A DNA stretch of 64,000 nt from Proteobacteria bacterium ST_bin14 (GCA_002083655.1 MSXR01000005.1:115401-179400), one strand, 5' to 3'. Shown: positions 24,789 through 34,365, counted from the first letter of the stretch. A program made the numbers and translations. The notes: a model not told the origin generated them from the sequence alone.

Positions 24789-25583
24789 CTAGCTGCCGAT
24801 AGCTCCCTCAGGCGCTGCATTTCCTTCACCCAAGCGTGATCCCGCAACGGGGGCCGCGCCTGCGGCATCAAGGCCGATGGCGACGCGAACATAATCATGC
24901 GATCCCCGCTGGCCCGCGCAGGGATCGAACGCCACCCAGCCGACCCCGTCGACATAGGCTTCGGCCCAGTGATGCGGGCTGGTGCGGCGCTGGCCGTCAA
25001 TAACCTGCAGGCGATAGCCCGACACATGCCGCGCAGGCACCGCCTGCGACCTCGCGCAGGCGATAAAGACATCCGCCATGTCGCACGCCGATGCCTGATC
25101 CTGGGCAAAGGCCTGAATGGCGCTACGCCCCGCCACCTGGCGATGCGCCGACTGCGCGAACCGATCACACACCGCGCGGCAAAGCGCCTGGAGGTGATCA
25201 ACCGCCTGATTGCCACCCATCGCCGCCTGCGCGAAGCCCGCCATTGCCGGGTCAACCTGCGTCAGCGGTGTTGATCGCCGATATAAACCCGGCGCAAATC
25301 GCTCAATCGCCCCGCCGATGATCCCGGCATGCGGCGCCCTGAACACTTCGCCGACGACGCAAATCTCAATCGCGCTGATCGGCCCTTCGGCATAGAGCAT
25401 CGTCACCCTGTTGCCGAAACCATCGCGGCTGATCTTCAGCCGGGCATCGCAATCAATATCAATCCGCCAGGCCGTGATCGTCTGATCATTGGTGTCGCTG
25501 GGCGTCATCCGCAGCATCTGCACCAGCCGGGTTTGCGGATTGGAAAAACGGTAGACGGTCCGGTGATCGATCGACAGCCTCAT
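24789..25583 (-). CDS. transglutaminase-like cysteine peptidase family protein
   Basis: A 264-residue protein with the bacterial transglutaminase N-terminal beta domain (MRLSIDHRTVYRFSNPQTRLVQMLRMTP) and the catalytic core. The core has C in QASACDMADVFIACARSQAVPARHVSGY, H in SPHHWAEAYV and D in GWVAFDPCAG. Such proteins are predicted peptidases or amide-forming enzymes. The start at 25583 gives the family N-terminus; the longest frame is 13 codons longer. It lies 10 bp after the alpha-E gene and closes a three-gene operon with the circularly permuted ATP-grasp protein, a grouping conserved in many bacteria and thought to make or remove a peptide-type modification. Confidence 0.88.
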   Translation of the reverse strand: MRLSIDHRTVYRFSNPQTRLVQMLRMTPSDTNDQTITAWRIDIDCDARLKISRDGFGNRVTMLYAEGPISAIEICVVGEVFRAPHAGIIGGAIERFAPGLYRRSTPLTQVDPAMAGFAQAAMGGNQAVDHLQALCRAVCDRFAQSAHRQVAGRSAIQAFAQDQASACDMADVFIACARSQAVPARHVSGYRLQVIDGQRRTSPHHWAEAYVDGVGWVAFDPCAGQRGSHDYVRVAIGLDAAGAAPVAGSRLGEGNAAPEGAIGS

Positions 25584-25593
25584 GATCGGTGGC

Positions 25594-26532
25594 TCATCCG
25601 ACAAACCGGAATTGCCGCGCAATCGCGCCGCTGAGCACCGCGTTTTCGGCGTTGAAGTCCTTCAGATACTGGTGCAGCCCGCCCGCAATCACTTCCTTCG
25701 ACGTGGTTTTCTGCATGCGGGAATAGCGCAGGCGCGCCATCCGGTCAGCCTCGCCCTGCAACCCGGTGCGTTTGGCCAGCAGGTTGAGGATCTCCACTGT
25801 TTCCTCCACCGCGCCTGCCAGCGACCGGGGCATTTCCTGCCGGCTGAGCAACAGATCAATGACATTGGCGGGCGTCAGCCCATCACTATACAGCCAGCGA
25901 TAGGCGGTTACCGCCGACACCGTTTGCAAGATCGTCGTCCATTGATCGCGGTCGACCAGCCCGCCGACCGACTCTCCTTCGGGCAGCAGCAGGTGATATT
26001 TCACGTCGAGCAACCGCGCGGTGTTATCCGCCCGCTCGATCAACTGGCCGAGCCGGATGAACGCATTCGCTTGGTTGCGCAGCATCCGGTGGACCGCGCC
26101 CTCGAACCCCAATGTCTCCACCTTGACCGCCTCAACCAGGCTGAGCGTGGCCATGGCGCCGCCGGGGCTGGAGCGGTTGCCAAAGATCATCCAGGCCCGG
26201 TTGATCGACGTCCATGCGTCGCGGGTCAGCGCGGTGCGGACCGCCTTGGCGTTCATCCGCGCCATTTCCAGGCAGCGCATGATCGATCCGGGATGGCTGG
26301 TGTCCAGCGTCAGAAACCGCGCGACATGCGACTGGGTGATCGTCTGGCCCGTTTGCGCAAAAGCCTCGTCCGTTTCGGAAACCGCCAGCGCGCTGGCCCA
26401 GGCGGCTTCCCCCGCCGGGCGCGCCGACAGCGCATCCAGCCGCACCGTCGCCTCCACCAGCCGCGCAACGAAATCAGCCCGCTCGACATAGCGGCCCAAC
26501 CAGTAAAGCGATGCGGCGGTGCGCGACAGCAT
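25594..26532 (-). CDS. alpha-E domain protein (DUF403)
   Basis: A 312-residue all-helical protein starting MLSRTAASLYWLGRYVERADFVARLVEATVRLDAL, the hallmark opening of the alpha-E family. A repeated motif TARLLDVKYHLLLPEGES occurs in the middle. No enzymatic function is established for this domain; it always accompanies ATP-grasp and transglutaminase partners. The ATG overlaps the stop of the upstream ATP-grasp gene by one base (TGATG), so translation is coupled. Confidence 0.9.
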   Translation of the reverse strand: MLSRTAASLYWLGRYVERADFVARLVEATVRLDALSARPAGEAAWASALAVSETDEAFAQTGQTITQSHVARFLTLDTSHPGSIMRCLEMARMNAKAVRTALTRDAWTSINRAWMIFGNRSSPGGAMATLSLVEAVKVETLGFEGAVHRMLRNQANAFIRLGQLIERADNTARLLDVKYHLLLPEGESVGGLVDRDQWTTILQTVSAVTAYRWLYSDGLTPANVIDLLLSRQEMPRSLAGAVEETVEILNLLAKRTGLQGEADRMARLRYSRMQKTTSKEVIAGGLHQYLKDFNAENAVLSGAIARQFRFVG

Positions 26533-28031
26533 CAGTTCTGCGCCTGTTGTTGCTGTTGCTGCTGCGCGGCGGTTGCGCTTGCGGGCGGCCCAGCGTCGCC
26601 ATTGTCGAGCAGCACAAAACTGTCCTTCGTGCCGCCGCCCTGGCTGGAATTCACCACCAGCGACCCCGCCTTCAGCGCCACCCGCGTCAGCCCGCCGGGC
26701 ACCACCTGCACCCCCTTTGATCCCGTCAGCACGAACGGGCGGAAATCGACATGGCGCGGCGACAGGCCATCATCGGCCAGCGTCGGCACGGTCGACAGCG
26801 CCAGCGTGGGCTGTGCGATATACCGCTGCGGCTCTGCAATCAGCGCGGCGCGAAACGCCTCAATCTCCGCCTTGGTCGCGGTGGGGCCGACGAGCATCCC
26901 GTAACCGCCAGACCCGTCCACCAGCTTCACGACCAGATCAGCCAGATTATCGAGCACATATTTCAGCGCCTGCGGTTCGCGGCAGCGATAGGTTTCGACA
27001 TTGGGCAGCTTTGCCTCACCGCCCGAATAGAAGCGCACGATTTCCGGCATATAGCTATAAATCGCCTTGTCATCGGCAATGCCATTGCCCGGCGCGTTGA
27101 TGATGGCGACATTGCCAGCTGCATAGGCCGCGATCAGCCCCGGCACACCCAGCATCGAATCAGCGCGGAATACCAAAGGATCAAGGTAATCATCATCGAT
27201 CCGCCGATAAATCACATCGACGCGCACGCGACCGGATATCGTCCGCATCCACACGACATCATTGTCGACCACCAGATCAGCGGCCTCCACCAGTTCCACG
27301 CCCATGCTGTCCGCCAGGAAGCTGTGTTCGTAATAGGCCGAGTTGAAATGGCCGGGCGTCAGCACGACGCAGACCGGGTTGTTGCCCGCCCCCAGCGGCG
27401 TCACCGATCGCATCGTTTCCAGCAATTTATCGGGATAGCTGTCCACCGCGGCGACGCGCAGCGACCGGAATAATTCCGGGCACAGCCGCAACATCGCCTC
27501 GCGATTTTCGAGCATGTACGACACGCCGGAGGGGGTGCGGGCGTTATCCTCCAGCACATAAAAATCGTTCGGTCCGGTGCGAACCAGATCAATGCCGCAG
27601 ATATGCGCCCACACCCCGTGCGGCGGCTTGATGCCGGCAATTTCGGGGCGGAATTGCGCGTTGCCATAAATCAGGTCGGGCGGGATAACGCCCTCGGCCA
27701 GAATGCGCCGCTCACCGTAAATGTCGTTGAGAAACGCGTTGATCGCCTCCACCCGCTGAACCAGCCCCGCCGACAGCCGCGCCCATTCATCAGCCAGGAA
27801 AACGCGCGGCACGATATCAAACGGAATAATCCGCTCCCCAGCGTCACTGTCGCCATACACCGCAAAGGTGATGCCGAGCTGACGAAACGTGGTTTCGGCG
27901 GCGTGCTGGCGACGGCGTAGATCGGCCGCAGAGGTGTCCGCCAGCCAGCTGCCAAGCGCGGCGAGTTCCGGCCGGGCAACCTGCGCCGCGCCATCCCCCC
28001 AAATCTCGTCAAACGCGCGTTTCAACGCCAT
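26532..28031 (-). CDS. circularly permuted ATP-grasp protein
   Basis: A 499-residue member of the CP_ATPgrasp (DUF404/DUF407) family. Seen in order are FLNDIYGERRILAEGVIPPDLI, GVWAHICGIDLVRTGPNDFYVLEDNARTPSGVSYMLENREAM, and later VKLVDGSGGYGMLVGPTATKAEIEAF, where the ATP-grasp core lies. ATP-grasp enzymes join a carboxylate to an amine through an acyl phosphate; with alpha-E and transglutaminase partners this suggests a peptide ligation/hydrolysis cycle, a prediction from gene context. Unusually, the C-terminus is a short tail with seven consecutive glutamines (ATAAQQQQQQQAQN). Confidence 0.9.
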   Translation of the reverse strand: MALKRAFDEIWGDGAAQVARPELAALGSWLADTSAADLRRRQHAAETTFRQLGITFAVYGDSDAGERIIPFDIVPRVFLADEWARLSAGLVQRVEAINAFLNDIYGERRILAEGVIPPDLIYGNAQFRPEIAGIKPPHGVWAHICGIDLVRTGPNDFYVLEDNARTPSGVSYMLENREAMLRLCPELFRSLRVAAVDSYPDKLLETMRSVTPLGAGNNPVCVVLTPGHFNSAYYEHSFLADSMGVELVEAADLVVDNDVVWMRTISGRVRVDVIYRRIDDDYLDPLVFRADSMLGVPGLIAAYAAGNVAIINAPGNGIADDKAIYSYMPEIVRFYSGGEAKLPNVETYRCREPQALKYVLDNLADLVVKLVDGSGGYGMLVGPTATKAEIEAFRAALIAEPQRYIAQPTLALSTVPTLADDGLSPRHVDFRPFVLTGSKGVQVVPGGLTRVALKAGSLVVNSSQGGGTKDSFVLLDNGDAGPPASATAAQQQQQQQAQN

Positions 28032-28118
28032 TAAATTGGCTAACCCCCGGCAACATTGCGGCTGCCATGCTGCAACGCCTTGTTGCGATGCACAAGGGGG
28101 TGGCTAACTGACCGCAAA

Positions 28119-29615
28119 TTACCCCATTGTCGGGATGACGAATGCATTCCCGCCGTCGGGCGATCCATCAGGCCAGCGTTGGGTAATCGTTTTGATCTTG
28201 GTCCAGAACTTGATGCCTTCGGGGCCGTGCTGGTTGGTGTCACCAAAGGCGCTGCGCTTCCACCCGCCAAAGGTGTGGTACGCGACGGGCACCGGGATTG
28301 GCACGTTAATGCCGACCATGCCGACATTGACGCGGGCCGCAAATTCACGCGCGGCATGACCGTTGCGGGTGAAGATCGCGACGCCGTTGCCATATTGGTG
28401 CTGCGAGGGGAGAGAAACGGCTTCCTCGAAATCTGCCGCGCGCACAATTTGCAGCACGGGGCCGAAGATTTCTTCCTTATAGCTTTCCATGGTCGGCTTG
28501 ACGTGATCGAACAGCGACGGCCCGATGAAAAAGCCCTTTTCATGGCCCTGCAACACGAAACCGCGCCCGTCGACGACAAGTTCTGCGCCTTCATCCACGC
28601 CTGTTTGAATCCAGTTTTCCACGCGGGCACGGTGGGCGGCGTTTACGACAGGGCCGTAATCTGCATCCTTGTCGCTCGACACGCCGATCCGCAGCTTGGC
28701 GATGGCGGGCAACAGCTTTTCGCGCAGGGCAATGGCGGTCTTGTCGCCCACCGGCACCACCACGGGCAGCGCCATGCAGCGTTCCCCCGCTGAACCAAAT
28801 GCCGCGCCGGACAGTTCAGCCACCACCTGATCCAGATCGGCATCCGGCATGACGACGCCGTGGTTTTTGGCCCCGCCCATCGCCTGCACGCGCTTGCCCG
28901 CCGCCACGCCCTGGCGGTACACATAATGCGCAATATCCGACGATCCGACAAAGCTGACCGCGCTGATCGCGGGATGATCAAGGATGGCGTCGACCATTTC
29001 CTTGTCGCCGTTCACCACCTGCAAAATGCCCGCGGGGGCCCCTGCCTCCTCCATCAACTGGGCAAGCCGCACGGGGACGCTGGGGTCGCGCTCCGACGGT
29101 TTCAGAATAAACGCATTACCGCACGCAATCGCAACGCCGAACATCCACATCGGGATCATCGCGGGGAAATTAAACGGGGTAATCCCCGCGCCAATCCCCA
29201 GCGGCAGCCGCATCGAATAAACATCAATGCCCGGGCCCGCCCCTTGGGTATATTCGCCCTTCAGCAGATGCGGCACGCCGCAGGCGAATTCGATCACGTC
29301 CAACCCGCGCTGCACATCGCCGCGCGCGTCCGCCACCACCTTGCCATGTTCAGCGGAAAGCAGCCGGGCGAGTTCATCGATATTGGCTTCCACCAGCCGC
29401 TTGAATTCAAACATCACCCGCGCCCGGCGCTGCGGGTTGGTGGCCGCCCAGCCCGGCTGCACCGCCTGCGCCGCCGCAATTGCCCGGTCGAGATCGGCCT
29501 TTGTGCCCAGCGGCACCCGCGCCTGCACCTCCCCCGAATTGGGGTCGAACACATCGCCAAAGCGGGTGGCGGCCACACCGGCAGGCCCGGCGATGTGATG
29601 ATCGATGATGCGCAT
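28119..29615 (-). CDS. mmsA: methylmalonate-semialdehyde dehydrogenase (CoA-acylating)
   Basis: A 498-residue aldehyde dehydrogenase that converts methylmalonate (or malonate) semialdehyde to propionyl- or acetyl-CoA in valine and inositol breakdown. Features are PLGIGAGITPFNFPAMIPMWMF, ERDPSVP in the nucleotide region, FVGSSDIAHYVYRQGV, and the catalytic Cys in GAAFGSAGERCMALPVVVPVG, the MmsA-specific context. The ATG at 29615 has AGGAGAG eight bases upstream; the frame extends 25 codons further. It is a single gene, and a HIBADH-family dehydrogenase at 21558-22412 could supply its substrate. Confidence 0.94.
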   Translation of the reverse strand: MRIIDHHIAGPAGVAATRFGDVFDPNSGEVQARVPLGTKADLDRAIAAAQAVQPGWAATNPQRRARVMFEFKRLVEANIDELARLLSAEHGKVVADARGDVQRGLDVIEFACGVPHLLKGEYTQGAGPGIDVYSMRLPLGIGAGITPFNFPAMIPMWMFGVAIACGNAFILKPSERDPSVPVRLAQLMEEAGAPAGILQVVNGDKEMVDAILDHPAISAVSFVGSSDIAHYVYRQGVAAGKRVQAMGGAKNHGVVMPDADLDQVVAELSGAAFGSAGERCMALPVVVPVGDKTAIALREKLLPAIAKLRIGVSSDKDADYGPVVNAAHRARVENWIQTGVDEGAELVVDGRGFVLQGHEKGFFIGPSLFDHVKPTMESYKEEIFGPVLQIVRAADFEEAVSLPSQHQYGNGVAIFTRNGHAAREFAARVNVGMVGINVPIPVPVAYHTFGGWKRSAFGDTNQHGPEGIKFWTKIKTITQRWPDGSPDGGNAFVIPTMG

Positions 29616-29773
29616 TGCAGCTCTCCTGGGGATTTTACCAAGCCCTTTGGCATAGCCGTGCGCGTCTGTCAGCGCCCCGATGCCCGGCAATGGCGATTCA
29701 TCCGGTCAGCGCGACTTGGGGTGTAGACTGATAAAAACCGGCCTGTCAGCTTTCGCCTAAGTTGTGGTCGTCG

Positions 29774-30097
29774 CTAAAACTCGGAAGCGTTCAGCCCGAA
29801 GCGGCGGCCCAGATCGGCAATCTTCGGCACAAGATCAAATCTGACCGCGTGCGTGTAATTGATGACGGCGCATCGTGGATATTGCTCGAAAACAAATGGT
29901 CGGTTGTCTTCATCAACGCCAAAAATCTCGTCCACGGCGGCTCGAAATGCCAATATGTCGGCATCTCCAATCGCAGCGTGATCGCCCGTTCTCGCGAACT
30001 GGGCTGTTATGTCCGCGAACTTAACACCCTTCTTCTTGCGTTTTGCCGGCGTCGCATAGTCGTCCGACCAGTGCCATAGGAGCAAGTTGAACGTCAT
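29774..30097 (-). CDS. small hypothetical protein
   Basis: A 107-residue protein, MTFNLLLWHWSDDYATPAKRKKKGVKFADI at the N-terminus, with an Asp-rich middle (VDEIFGVDEDNRP) and no signal or membrane segment. The ATG at 30097 has a perfect AGGAGG seven bases upstream; the open frame extends 27 codons upstream without one. I do not recognise the family. The N-terminal pattern M-x-(F/Y)-x-L-x-(L/V)-W recalls small proteins found near effector or immunity genes, but no toxin is adjacent, so no function is assigned. A plus-strand frame of similar length over the same bases lacks a good start and is thought to be a shadow. Confidence 0.6.
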   Translation of the reverse strand: MTFNLLLWHWSDDYATPAKRKKKGVKFADITAQFARTGDHAAIGDADILAFRAAVDEIFGVDEDNRPFVFEQYPRCAVINYTHAVRFDLVPKIADLGRRFGLNASEF

Positions 30098-30203
30098 CGC
30101 CGGTCCTCCTTGAGCGAGATAGCATAGGGCCGGAACGTCTGCTTGCCACCAGTTTCTGTCGACAAGTCCTCGTGCCAATTACGGTCGTTTGTGGGTTCGC
30201 TAC

Positions 30204-31769
30204 CTAATGCGCTTCGGCCATGTCCACCGCGCGGTTTGGCCGGGGTGCAAGCCATACAAAGGCAGCGGCAATCATGAAGACGATAAAGGCATAGATAAAC
30301 ACATGCGTCGCGCCGACCGTGGCGGACTGGGCATCGACCAGCCGATCAATCACCCCTTGTGACTGGAGCGGGGTGAAGCCGCGTGCTTCCAGCGCGTCGA
30401 TGGTCGGTTGAACCCCGTTCAGGCTGGGCACCATATCCGAACGGCTGACGCGTGAGGCGCCCTCCCACGCGGTGGTCGCCATTGCCGTGCCGATTGCACC
30501 GCACAGCGTGCGAACAAAGCTCATAATGCCGGCCGCCGATGTCGTCTCGCTGGGCTTAACCGATGCCAGCGCAATCGCTGTCAGCCCGATGAAGAAAAAC
30601 GGCATGCCAAATCCCTGCAGCAATTGCGGCATTGCCAGCTGCCAGAAATCGGATTCGGTGCTCCAGTTTGCGCGCAGCAGCGACATCACGCCCAGCCACA
30701 TGATGCCGCCAAACACGGTAATCCGGGCATCCACCTTGCTGAGCATCTGGGCGGCGACGGGCGACATCAGCACGGCGAACACCCCGACAAACGCCGTCGC
30801 ATAGCCCGCCTGGGTCGCAGTGTAGCCAACCACTTGTTGCAGCCACAGCGGCGTCAGCACGACCGACGCGAAAAACGCCCCAAAGCCCAGCGCCACCGCA
30901 ATCGTGCCCGCGGTAAACCCGCGATACCGGAAGATGCGGATATCCACGATCGGGTTTTCCTCCCCCAATTCCCAGATAATGAATGCGGGCAGGCCAACCG
31001 CCGCGATCACCGCCATGGCGGTGACAAATGGTGATGCGAACCAGTCATTTTCCCGCCCGGTATCCAGCATCAGCTGAAACGCGCCGACCCATACGACCAG
31101 CAGGATCAGGCCAATAACATCGATGGGTGCCTTGGCGACCGGCGTTTCAAACGGGGTTACCAGCCGCCCGACAGCAAAGATGCAGATCAAAACGATCGGC
31201 AGGTTGATGAAGAAAATCCACGGCCAGGTCCAGTTATCGCTGATATAACCCCCCAGAATTGGCCCGGCGATCGGCGCGCACACCGTGGTCATCGCCCATA
31301 GCCCTAGCGCCGCGCCGCGCAGGTGCGGGGGGAAGACGCGCATCAGCAGCGCCTGCGACAGCGGCATTAGTGGCCCGCCCGACAGGCCCTGAAAAATCCG
31401 GAAAACGACCAGCGCCTCCAAACTGCCAGAGACGCCGCACAGAAACGAAAAAACCGCAAAGCCAACCAGCGAGTATAAAAACCAGCGCACCGTGCCGAAC
31501 CGCGCCGCCAGCCAGCCGGATAGCGGCACGCTGATCGCATCGGCAACGGCGTAGGACGTGATCGCCCAGGTGCCCTGCGACGGGGATATCGCCAGCCCGC
31601 CCGCGATATGCGGCACCGACACATTGGCAATGGTGGTATCCAGCACCACGACAAAATTGGCGAGCGCCAGCACAAACCCGGCGAGCACCAGCTTGCCGCC
31701 GGTCAGCGGCGCCGGTTCAGCGCGGTGCGGCGCTGCGGATGCTGTGGCCGGGGCGGCTACACTTGCCAC
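30204..31769 (-). CDS. emrB: DHA2-family MFS multidrug exporter (EmrB-like)
   Basis: A 521-residue protein with 14 predicted membrane segments. The DHA2 motif LANFVVVLDTTIANVSVPHIAGGL lies in the first segment, followed by the motif A region GWLAARFGTVRWFL and the antiporter motif GLWAMTTVCAPIAGPILGGYISDNWTWPWIFFINLP. It exports drugs or organic acids by proton antiport through a tripartite complex with the HlyD-like adaptor directly upstream (stop and start 2 bp apart) and the NodT-type channel. This is the last gene of a three-gene operon likely controlled by the divergent TetR regulator. Confidence 0.92.
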   Translation of the reverse strand: MASVAAPATASAAPHRAEPAPLTGGKLVLAGFVLALANFVVVLDTTIANVSVPHIAGGLAISPSQGTWAITSYAVADAISVPLSGWLAARFGTVRWFLYSLVGFAVFSFLCGVSGSLEALVVFRIFQGLSGGPLMPLSQALLMRVFPPHLRGAALGLWAMTTVCAPIAGPILGGYISDNWTWPWIFFINLPIVLICIFAVGRLVTPFETPVAKAPIDVIGLILLVVWVGAFQLMLDTGRENDWFASPFVTAMAVIAAVGLPAFIIWELGEENPIVDIRIFRYRGFTAGTIAVALGFGAFFASVVLTPLWLQQVVGYTATQAGYATAFVGVFAVLMSPVAAQMLSKVDARITVFGGIMWLGVMSLLRANWSTESDFWQLAMPQLLQGFGMPFFFIGLTAIALASVKPSETTSAAGIMSFVRTLCGAIGTAMATTAWEGASRVSRSDMVPSLNGVQPTIDALEARGFTPLQSQGVIDRLVDAQSATVGATHVFIYAFIVFMIAAAFVWLAPRPNRAVDMAEAH

Positions 31770-31771
31770 GA

Positions 31772-32917
31772 TTACTGGCCGCGCGTGTCGATAATGGCGT
31801 CCATAGACAGGCCAACCCGCAACGGGTGCGCCCGCACTTCGGCTGGGTCCAGCGCGATGCGCACGGGAAGCCGCTGCACCACCTTCACCCAGTTGCCGGT
31901 CGCATTCTGGGCTGGGATCAACGAAAATGCAGCGCCGGTGCCGCCGGCAAAACCAACGACCTTGCCGTGGTAAACCACCCCGCTGCCATAAAAGTCAGAC
32001 GTTAATTCCACCGGCATGCCAATGCGCACGCCGCGCAACTGGCTTTCCTTGAAATTGGCGTCGACATAGGCGGTGGCGATCGGCACCAACGTCATGATCG
32101 GGGTGCCGGCCTGAATGCGCTGGCCGATCTGCACTTGCCGGTTCGTGACAATCCCATCGACCGGCGCACGAATGACGGTGCGGGCAAGGCCCAGCTTTGC
32201 CGCCGCCAGCCGGGCGCGCGCCGCTGCCACATCAGGCGCAGAATAGATGGTGGTGCCGCGCACTACGGCTTCGCTGGCCGCAACGTCGCTGGTTGCCGCG
32301 CTGCTGGTTGCCTGTGCCGCATCCAGCCCGGCGCTGGCCAGTTGGCGGGCGGCGGTGGCGCTGGCGAAGGCTGCTTCGGCAGTGGACAGTTCCTCGCCCG
32401 AAACAGCACCCGATGCCGCAAGTTCCTTGCGCCGGGCCAGATCAAGCCGCGCACGGGTGAGCATCGCATCCGCCTCTGCCACGCGCGCGCGGGCCTGGGC
32501 GATATCGGCATCCCGCGAGACCAGTTTGGCGCGGGCAGACCCGACCTGCGCGCTCGCCTGCCCGAAACGCTGCTGCGCCTGGAACAGCGCCGCTTCGGCG
32601 GTCGCCACATCGACCTGCGCATCGGCGGGATCAAGAATGACGAGAATATCGCCGCGCTTTACCGATTGTGTGCCGCCAACGCGCACTTCCTGAACAGCGC
32701 CCGAGACCAACGCCGTCACCTGTGCGGTATCGGCACCGACATAGGCGTTGTCGGTCTGCACCCGCCCGGCCTGGGTCAGATAATACCACAGCGCAAAGAT
32801 TGCAGCGGCAGCCAGCACCGACACACCCAAAATCCGCAGCAATCGCGCGCGTTTGCCATTGCTGACCACAGCGGCGGGGGCGTCAACAGGCATGTCTTGC
32901 GGGGAAGCGTCGGCCAT
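31772..32917 (-). CDS. emrA: HlyD/EmrA-type membrane fusion adaptor
   Basis: A 381-residue adaptor with one N-terminal membrane anchor (about residues 27-47, LLRILGVSVLAAAAIFALWYYL). Next comes the biotinyl-lipoyl half motif VSGAVQEVRVGGTQSVKRGDILVILDPADAQVDV, a long Ala-rich coiled-coil hairpin (about 85-215), and the returning lipoyl half VIRAPVDGIVTNRQVQIGQRIQAGTPIMTLVPI. It bridges EmrB to the outer-membrane channel. Its ATG overlaps the stop of the channel gene by one base (TAATG). Confidence 0.92.
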   Translation of the reverse strand: MADASPQDMPVDAPAAVVSNGKRARLLRILGVSVLAAAAIFALWYYLTQAGRVQTDNAYVGADTAQVTALVSGAVQEVRVGGTQSVKRGDILVILDPADAQVDVATAEAALFQAQQRFGQASAQVGSARAKLVSRDADIAQARARVAEADAMLTRARLDLARRKELAASGAVSGEELSTAEAAFASATAARQLASAGLDAAQATSSAATSDVAASEAVVRGTTIYSAPDVAAARARLAAAKLGLARTVIRAPVDGIVTNRQVQIGQRIQAGTPIMTLVPIATAYVDANFKESQLRGVRIGMPVELTSDFYGSGVVYHGKVVGFAGGTGAAFSLIPAQNATGNWVKVVQRLPVRIALDPAEVRAHPLRVGLSMDAIIDTRGQ

Positions 32918-34341
32918 TACTTGGCTCCTGCATCAATAGGGGTGGAACGATAGCCGCCGCCAAGCGCGCGGATCAGGATGATATCAAGCGCTGTCCGGCG
33001 TGCATCCAGATCAGCCGCCGCACGGCGCACCGCCAGCAAGCCATCTGCCGTCGCCAGCACCGATAATTCATTGGAAAGCCCGCCGCGATAGCGCAGCAGG
33101 GCGATACGACTGCCCTCTTCGGCAGAAACCAGCGCTGCGTTGAGCTGGGCCAGCCGGATATCAGCGGCGTTGCGGGTAGCCAACGCATCCGCCACATCGC
33201 GCAGCGCGGCCACCAATGTGCCGTCATAGCGGGCAACAGCCGCGTCATAATCAGCGCGCGCACCGCGATACCGCCCTTGAACCCGGCCAGCATCAAACAC
33301 CGGCAGGCTTACCGCGAGCCCGCCATTGCCATAGCCAGAATTGCTCGTCAGCAATCGCCCCACGCCCAGCGACTGGACACCGGCGAGTACCGACAGGTTG
33401 ACGTTGGGATAAAAATCAGCGCGCGCAACCTTTACTCGCGCCGACGCCGCCTCTGCGCGCAATTTGGCTGCGACAATATCAGGCCGACGCCCCACCAGCG
33501 CAATCGATGCATCACTGGGGATGCCCAGGGGTACCGGTTTCAACGCCGGGCGCGCGATGCTCAGCCCGCGATCCGGCCCGGCCCCCAGCAGTGCTGCAAT
33601 CCGGTTGCGGGTCAGCACCATCGCCTCGTCAATCGCCAGCACATCGGCGCGCGCTTGCGGCAAGCGCGTTTCGGCCTGGGCCATGCTGCCGCGATTATCG
33701 AGGCCCACCGAAACCCGGTCCGCCGTCAGCTTGGCGATCTGTTCGCGCACTTTCACCGCATCCAGCGCCACGTCACGCTGGATGTAATATAGCGCCAGAT
33801 CGGCATAGGCCGCCGCGATGCTGGTGGTCAGCAACAGCCGTGCTTGCGCCGCATCAACCAGCGCCGCCGCTGCTTCGCCGCGCGCCGCGCGCAGGGCGGC
33901 GCGGTTTTTGCCCCATAGATCGGGGTTGAACGACAGCATAGCGGTCAACCGGCCAGTATCGAGCACGCCATCGGGCACAAATTGCGGGGGTGGCCCCAGA
34001 TTTTGGCTTTGCTGCGTTCCGCCAACCGATCCATCGACGGCAAGGCTGGGCCCAATCGCTGCGCGCGCCTGTTGCGACAAGGCTTCTGCCGCGCGCACCC
34101 GCGCCGCTGCTGCCACGACATCGGGCGATCCGTTCAATCCTTCGGTAATCAGCGCATCAAGCGCCGGATCGCCCAGCCCTTTCCACCATTCATCGCTTGG
34201 CCAGGCCGCAGCCGGACCCGTCAGCGATTGCTGCGCGGCCAGCGACGCCACATCACGCGGCGGTGCAACCTCCCCCAGCCGTGGCATGGGCGCGCAAGCC
34301 GTGGTGGCCAGCAGGGCAAGAAGGACGAATTGACGATTCAT
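32917..34341 (-). CDS. NodT-family outer-membrane efflux lipoprotein
   Basis: A 474-residue channel subunit. It has a short lipoprotein signal MNRQFVLLALLATTACAPM with the lipidated Cys after TTA. Two outer-membrane-efflux repeats follow, including LNGSPDVVAAAARVRAAEALSQQARAA and LVGRRPDIVAAKLRAEAASARVKVARADFYPNVNLS. It is the first gene of the nodT-emrA-emrB operon. The chosen start (34341) leaves 25 bp to the TetR start; alternative upstream ATGs in frame would overlap the operator-like site. The natural substrate of the pump is unknown. Confidence 0.9.
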   Translation of the reverse strand: MNRQFVLLALLATTACAPMPRLGEVAPPRDVASLAAQQSLTGPAAAWPSDEWWKGLGDPALDALITEGLNGSPDVVAAAARVRAAEALSQQARAAIGPSLAVDGSVGGTQQSQNLGPPPQFVPDGVLDTGRLTAMLSFNPDLWGKNRAALRAARGEAAAALVDAAQARLLLTTSIAAAYADLALYYIQRDVALDAVKVREQIAKLTADRVSVGLDNRGSMAQAETRLPQARADVLAIDEAMVLTRNRIAALLGAGPDRGLSIARPALKPVPLGIPSDASIALVGRRPDIVAAKLRAEAASARVKVARADFYPNVNLSVLAGVQSLGVGRLLTSNSGYGNGGLAVSLPVFDAGRVQGRYRGARADYDAAVARYDGTLVAALRDVADALATRNAADIRLAQLNAALVSAEEGSRIALLRYRGGLSNELSVLATADGLLAVRRAAADLDARRTALDIILIRALGGGYRSTPIDAGAK

Positions 34342-34351
34342 GATGGCAACC

Positions 34352-34365
34352 ATACTATGTGGTAT
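34352..34365. promoter_or_regulatory. operator-like site A between nodT and tetR
   Basis: ATACTATGTGGTAT is a partial dyad (ATAC...GTAT) that lies between the two divergent start codons. It shares the core ATAC-N-A-N-G-N-GGTA with a second site 57 bp to the right, as expected for TetR-family binding. Confidence 0.6.

Noticed and set aside
25582..26904. 440-codon plus-strand frame opposite the alpha-E and ATP-grasp genes
   Set aside because: It runs across the junction of two well-supported genes and encodes an Arg/His/Gln-rich product typical of antisense GC-rich codons.
29762..30079. 105-codon plus-strand frame opposite the small hypothetical gene
   Set aside because: It has no good ribosome-binding site, whereas the minus-strand frame has AGGAGG; only one of the two is likely real.
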